Source: Chrysopilus asiliformis (lineage: Eukaryota; Arthropoda; Insecta; Diptera; Rhagionidae). From it: DNA of 64,000 bases. Shown here piece by piece: positions 59,213-64,000 of the stretch (positions are counted from its first letter, which is position 1; each line of letters opens with the position of its first letter). The translations under genes and the position numbers were made by a program. Under the pieces are notes generated by a model, which was given only the letters and a program-made list of their open reading frames with translations, did no database searches and was not told where the DNA came from. The stretch lies in the NCBI GenBank assembly GCA_964034945.1, contig OZ035960.1, forward strand, positions 109,926,324 through 109,990,323. Reading direction: 5' to 3'.

Positions 59213-60094
59213 CAGCGATTCTCATCCTGTGGGGCGCGCCCCCCTAGGGGGGCGCGAGCATATCCAAGACTAAATATTTAAAAAAGTTAATTAATTGACT
59301 GAAAGGAAAGTACATACTCACATACAAAACAACATACATTTCGACATAATATTTAATAATTAACTTATTAACTTACGCTTGGAGCACAATGAACGCGAAA
59401 CCAGCGCGAAACCAGCGCAACTACAACGCTCTGAACTGTCACGCAGTGCAAAATTCTAGCGGCAGAGCACAATGGCAGCTCGTGAAGTAGTACAAGTGAC
59501 ATAATATAAAGTGGTATAAACTTGGAAAAATTACAAAAATGGATAATTTTGAAGCGATAATTTGCTTTGTTGGTCTTTATCTTTGTTATTTGCACTAAGG
59601 CTATCAATTTTTCCTCGAACGACATTTTTCCAACCTCACTTTATGAACTGTCAATGCAGAATTCTGCGGCAAAGTTAGAAGTTTGCAAACTTTTGCGTCG
59701 CGGTTACGTTGTAGCTGCGTTCTATACGTTCACTGTGCTCACTTCAAACAATTTGTGGGAACCAAACTTTTAAGTGACAGTTTCTGCGCCAGTTTCGCGT
59801 TCATTGTGACTTTAGGGTTAAAACAACTTCTCGCGAAACCGCAAAAATGACGCAAGAGCAATAAAAAGGCACCGGATTCTTGTTTTGTCAACGCTGAGGA
59901 TCGGTGTTGCCAAATGTCAATAAATTACTGTTTTCTTGGTAATTTGTGTTTAAAATTACGGTAGTAGTGTAGGTTTAGCGCCAAAATACTCAAATTACGT
60001 TGTTATGGTATACATTTTATTGTATACAGGGGGGGCGCGATGACAATTTTGATTGAAAATTGAGCCGCGAATACTGAAAGGTTGAGAAACGCTG
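59213..60094. mobile_element. hAT MITE, 882 bp, duplication ACCTATGG
   Basis: The left CAGCGATTCTCATCCTGTGG and reversed right CAGCGTTTCTCAACCTTTCA follow the frequent hAT terminus CAGNGNTTCTCAACCT. The perfect 8-bp duplication ACCTATGG is at 59,205-59,212 and 60,095-60,102. A second element is nested at about 59,393-59,811. Confidence 0.95.
59393..59811. mobile_element. Nested MITE with CACAATGAACGCGAAAC ends
   Basis: The left GCACAATGAACGCGAAACCA and reversed right TCACAATGAACGCGAAACTG are inverted copies. GCGAAACCAGC is tandemly doubled at the left end. Internal GAGCACAATGGCAGC and GTTGTAGCTGCG words are also inverted. The duplication is not clear. Confidence 0.7.
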
Positions 60095-60102
60095 ACCTAT
60101 GG

Positions 60103-61077
60103 TGATTTTTTTTAAACATAATTTGAGTGTGGCGCAGAACTAAGATACACTTTTTGTGTAGATAATCACAATCAAAACTTCAGATAAACTTTTTTCTCTC
60201 TGATCGGTCTTTTAAAATTTTCAAGCACACAAAAATCATGTTTCTAAAAAAGTAGAAAGGTTTAGTGATCCCTACCTTTCTAGAATTTTTTTTTGGATAA
60301 AAATGTCTTCGTGTGTTTGAAATTTTTGAAAGACCGATCAGAGCGAAGAAAGTTATTCTAATTACAAGTTTTGCTCTGGCGCAACTTCACCCTTTCACGG
60401 CTCTGGGGTATCAGCACCTTACAAATGTTACAATTCCCGTAAAACTGGGATTGCTTTAGAAGAAAATTGTGATGAATTCTGAATTTGAGGAGACCAAAGC
60501 TAGATTTTAACTGTCGCGCAGTTAGTGACGACTTATCAGATACCGAAATCGATAAGAGTGAAAGATGGGAAAATTGAATTTCCGCCATTCGCTAATAACG
60601 AGTTCTGTATTTGAATTCAACGAAAATTTTGGCTTGAAACATCAAGTACTTCTCAAAGTGATTTTTTTTAGCTTCAAATCTTAAAGCTAAAACGTAATTT
60701 TTGAGCTACAAAAAATTTTTTTTTTAGTGAGATTAAATTCAGAAATCAGTGTAGGAGGCGCAAAGAGCCTTAGTTTTTTTACATTATACTTATGAAGCGG
60801 AATCACGATTAAGGTGTGTATATACCAATTTTTACTCAATAAAAATACCATAAAATAAATTTTTGAACGAGGTGAGGTTTTGCAGTATTAAAATACATAA
60901 AATAATGCAGTTTAGAATGACGACAGAAAGAAAAAAAAATTATGGGTATTTTATTTGTATTGCAGTAAATTTTATATTTTGTTTATGAGTTTCATAAAAT
61001 ACGTCACGGTAAATTTGACCTTTTCTGGCACCCCTCCTACCCAACTCGCCTCACGATTTCTCCAAATTTTTTGTCAA
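60103..61077. other. Unannotated intron
   Basis: Weak relatives of the GCGGCGCA-motif repeat at both ends of 60,120-60,400 (GTGGCGCAGAAC, TCTGGCGCAACTT). They flank an inverted GATCGGTCTTTYAAAAWTTTC pair, which suggests a degraded foldback element. Confidence 0.35.
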
Positions 61078-61454
61078 ACATAACAAAAGCTATAATTGCC
61101 AATCTGGCAATTATTCAAAACCCGTATGGTGATTTAATTGAACGGCGTATCAAAATTTCATTTGAATTCAAATTTTCCAATAAGATTTTTTTAAAACTTG
61201 TTCCAATCGGATTTTGATGTATGGGAGTTTTATGTAGAATCATATTCTAAATAACTTTTGTTCTTGGACTTTTTTGATAGGATACACAGTTTTTGAGATA
61301 TTCGCGAAAAACATTTTCGTTCCTATGGGGGGTACCCCCCCTAATGGTCCATTTTTGCCCATTAACGAACTTAGCCTCGCATTTTACAAAAAACGGATCT
61401 GCGCAAAATTTCAAGTCTCTAGCTCAATCCGTGCGCCCGCAATCCGCGCCACAG

Positions 61455-61485
<31 letters not shown>

Positions 61486-61667
61486 GACGGACAGACAGAC
61501 AGACGGACGGACAGACAGACAGACGGACGGACATGCAAAATTCAATTTTTTTATCATTCTAAACACACTGGTGTAATTCATTTTTTTGTGTGATGACGGG
61601 ATCTTGGCGTTACAAACGGTAAGGCAAAGTTAATATACCCTTTGGTTTCACCATACGGGTATAAAAA
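61078..61667 (-). mobile_element. Helentron-like INE, family A (copy A4), complete
   Basis: Same structure as A3. The (GACAGACGGACG)n array at 61,452-61,534 is the longest of family A. Frames reading as DRQTDG repeats are spurious. Confidence 0.85.
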
Positions 61668-61915
61668 TATAGTACTACCGTTGCCCCTTTCCTCAACGAG
61701 TTTGTCGTGAAGAATTCTTTACAAGTAATGGCATAGCAAGGGGCTTATGGTGCCCTTGCAGATATTGAAATTTTCCACCTGTAAAGGTTTGTTCGGAATT
61801 ACTCGAATTTTTGCCAGAAAGCGGAAAGGTGGGGTGAAAATCCTTGTTTCGAATATTAAAATTTCTTGCTTCAAATTGTTCTCTTGGTGAAAATTAAGGT
61901 AATTTATGCAATTTT

Positions 61916-62421
61916 CAAGGCTGTGGAGTCGGAGACGGAGACGGGACTAATTTTTGAGGAGTCGGAGGCGGCCAATTTTCAGAAAAGAGTTTAAGAGTCG
62001 GAGTCGGGGAAAATTTGTTGACCCCAACTCTGAACTGCTTATTTTACCCTTATTGGCCACGAGAGAATGTTGTTCCTCTAATTAGGTCAAACTTCAATAT
62101 TTTGCAAACAAAAACAATGTTTCATTGGTGATTTATTGATTCTTTTAGTCGAAGAATTCGGAGTTGAAGTTAAGCCTAATTTAGACTAACGATTGTGATT
62201 CCGATTGCGATTTCTCGACCAATGAGATCAAAGCTTTCATACCTCTATCCTTGAAAGCTTTGATTTCATTGGTCGAGAAGCCTCAATCGTAATCTCAATC
62301 GTGATCGCAATCGTTAGTCTGAATTGGGCTTTAAGCCTTCTACACTTTTAGGAGTCGAAGTAGGATATTCTAAAATTTCAGGAGTCGGAGTCGAAGGTAA
62401 AACTACTGACTCCACAGCCCT
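61916..62421. mobile_element. hAT-like MITE with AAGGCTGTGGAGTCGGAG ends
   Basis: The right end reversed is AAGGGCTGTGGAGTCAGTAG, a common hAT terminus. Flanks TGCAATTT and TATAATTT are compatible with a diverged 8-bp duplication. It is rich in GGAGTCGGAG repeats. A foldback element is nested inside. Confidence 0.7.
62174..62330. mobile_element. Foldback MITE, TTAA-flanked, nested
   Basis: Arms with GCCYAATTYAGACTAACGAT, then TTCTCGACCAATGARATCAA and AGCTTTCA, are inverted copies. TTAA occurs at 62,170-62,173 and 62,331-62,334. Confidence 0.8.
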
Positions 62422-64000
62422 TATAATTTCCCACACCCTTTTTCCGTAACACCGAATTTTGGCCAACCCTAAACCCGTATTTGGGCCGTATCCGGCCTCC
62501 CTCAGCCACTCTTACTGCGGTTTACGAGTGTTGGTTTCAATATCTTCAGTATTTAATAAAAAATATATCATTTTTACTCAGTTTTCACCAGGCTAAAATC
62601 AACTGCGGATTAATAAAATTAAATTTTATTTGCTGACGCGACGTTAGCAATTCAAATCACTTTAAAATGATTAAAATATACAAAAATTTCGACCTAGTAA
62701 AATATGTAGATTTCAAGTAAAATCGTAAATAAGAAGCAGCTGTTCAATTAGTCAAAGATGATTTATAAATGTTATTCGATTATTATTAACGGTAGTGTGT
62801 GGAGCACCTGGTCATCACTTAAAGGCAAAAGTACTTAAAATTATCGTACAATGGGTTCATATATTCAGATTTTAAGATTTAACAAACTAAACTATAAATC
62901 GAGTAATAAATAAATAAATAAATAAATGTATTGAAGTGTTTTCCGATATGGAATGATCATAAGAAGACGACAGCCATCTGCCGTTTCTCCTTCAAGAAAT
63001 GCAGGCTAACAACCATTGTTGCCGATTCCCTTTTCCACCAAACCTTATTATCATCATTGCATTGCGCGAAAATAAGACAATTTCACGAAACAACGAGTGA
63101 TTTATTATCATGGAAATATCTTGAGATTGTTTTCAATGTCCGATACGATACAAAATATTACTATAGAACATCTTTAAATCAGATGGGAAGGAGGGGCAAA
63201 GTGACTGTCGTATCGCATATCTTGATTTCGATTCCAAGAACCACAAAAGTTTTAATCTTGATCGGCGGAATAAATCTGAAAAGAAAAACACGTGCTTTTC
63301 CACCGCAAAATGTGAATATTGTTAAAAATATTGTTTTGTGGAGGCACACGACTTCAATGAATAACCACAGGAAGAAAATATTGTTTCCACCTGAACTGTC
63401 CATGCGTCCGTTGTTTGTCTGTCCGGTCATCTTTCTTTTGGGAAGTCAGCGTGGTTAAAAGATTAACTTCCAAAGTATCTATCTGTGAATTCTAGTATAC
63501 TTGTAGTTACCCACAACTCCGATATGTTACTCATTGCAAGAAGAAAATGATCTCATTTTCTGATAAAGTTTTTTTTACACAAGTTTAAAATGTAAAAACG
63601 AAGAGAGCCCAGAGAGCAACAAGCAGATTATTCAAATTAGAGTGGCAGGTGCAAATGTTACTTCTTTCGGTAATACTCGTACATTTATTATTATTTTCAG
63701 TGCCTCTAGGTTTAAAGGTGCTATCAAAAACGAGGGTAGTTTTAAATGTTTCCGATCTGATATATGATTTGTGCCCAACACTTTTTGGAGCTTTTTCGTG
63801 TTGTGTTTAGTGCCGCGGACACAATCCCACATACTTCCCCCACAAAAAGCGTGGCGTATTTTATGAATAACCCCAAATACACGATTTCTGACCTCTGATT
63901 TCTGATATCCTTCTTTCTGACCATGTTCCCTTAACTCTTACGGGAGACGATTAATTAGTTTCAAACGATCATAATGGGTTAATCTAACAGAGCCATGCAT
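62422..64000. other. Unannotated intron with a 175-codon plus-strand frame (62,931-63,458)
   Basis: The longest non-repeat frame of the window outside rn. It has no domain I recognise, and several Lys/Arg-rich and hydrophobic stretches in no clear pattern. An (AAAT)5-type run precedes it at 62,905. It could be chance, or a short exon of an unknown nested gene. The more complex base composition also suits a conserved non-coding segment. Confidence 0.25.

Larger units (their letters stand above)
7814..64000 (-). other. rn: Inferred giant intron of rn, packed with nonautonomous DNA transposons
   Basis: From the acceptor at 7770 to the end of the window no minus-strand sequence looks like an rn exon. 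There is no cysteine-half finger with a donor and no GC-rich, Ser/Gln-rich coding stretch. Drosophila rn also has very long introns and alternative promoters (rn and roe) feeding a common zinc-finger exon. The intron must therefore be at least 56 kb here, unless a very small exon was missed. All repeats listed between 7.8 and 64 kb lie inside it. Nested genes on the plus strand were looked for and not recognised. Confidence 0.6.

Overview
This is a window of an insect nuclear genome, most likely a fly (Diptera) outside Drosophila. The evidence is an AT-rich, intron-like landscape, two recognisable insect genes, and mini-me/DINE-type repeats carrying (GTCY)n microsatellites. Only about 1.6 kb is convincingly coding, all on the minus strand.

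Left end (1-7.8 kb). The small elongation factor gene Elof1 has two coding exons (1085-970 and 910-778), with a possible extra terminal exon and a poly(A) signal near position 70. About 5.4 kb upstream of it, on the same strand, is the last coding exon of rotund (rn), 7769-6474. This exon encodes five complete C2H2 zinc fingers, the second half of a sixth finger split by the intron, an Ala/Gln-rich region and a rotund-type C-terminus.

Rest of the window (7.8-64 kb). Nothing here looks like a host coding exon. On the rn sense strand it reads as one very long intron entering the zinc-finger exon. A near-perfect recursive splice site (pyrimidine tract, then ACAG|GTAAGAAT) sits at 49,495/49,496, where one would expect it if this intron is spliced in steps. 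The intron is filled with nonautonomous DNA transposons, many datable by their nesting: hAT elements with 8-bp target duplications, PIF/Harbinger elements with 3-bp TWA or CWG duplications, TTAA-duplicating and TA-flanked MITEs, long foldback elements, and at least three related families of Helentron-like elements with subterminal inverted repeats, a terminal hairpin and a central (GACR)n microsatellite. Three transposase fossils remain: a hAT C-terminus, a PIF/Harbinger N-terminus and a mariner-type fragment. I recognised no LTR retrotransposon or reverse transcriptase, and no tRNA, rRNA or CRISPR array.

Most likely genuinely new material: the candidate recursive splice site, the Elof1 terminal exon, the three-level nest at 12.3-14.8 kb, and the several MITE families defined here by terminal repeats and target duplications.
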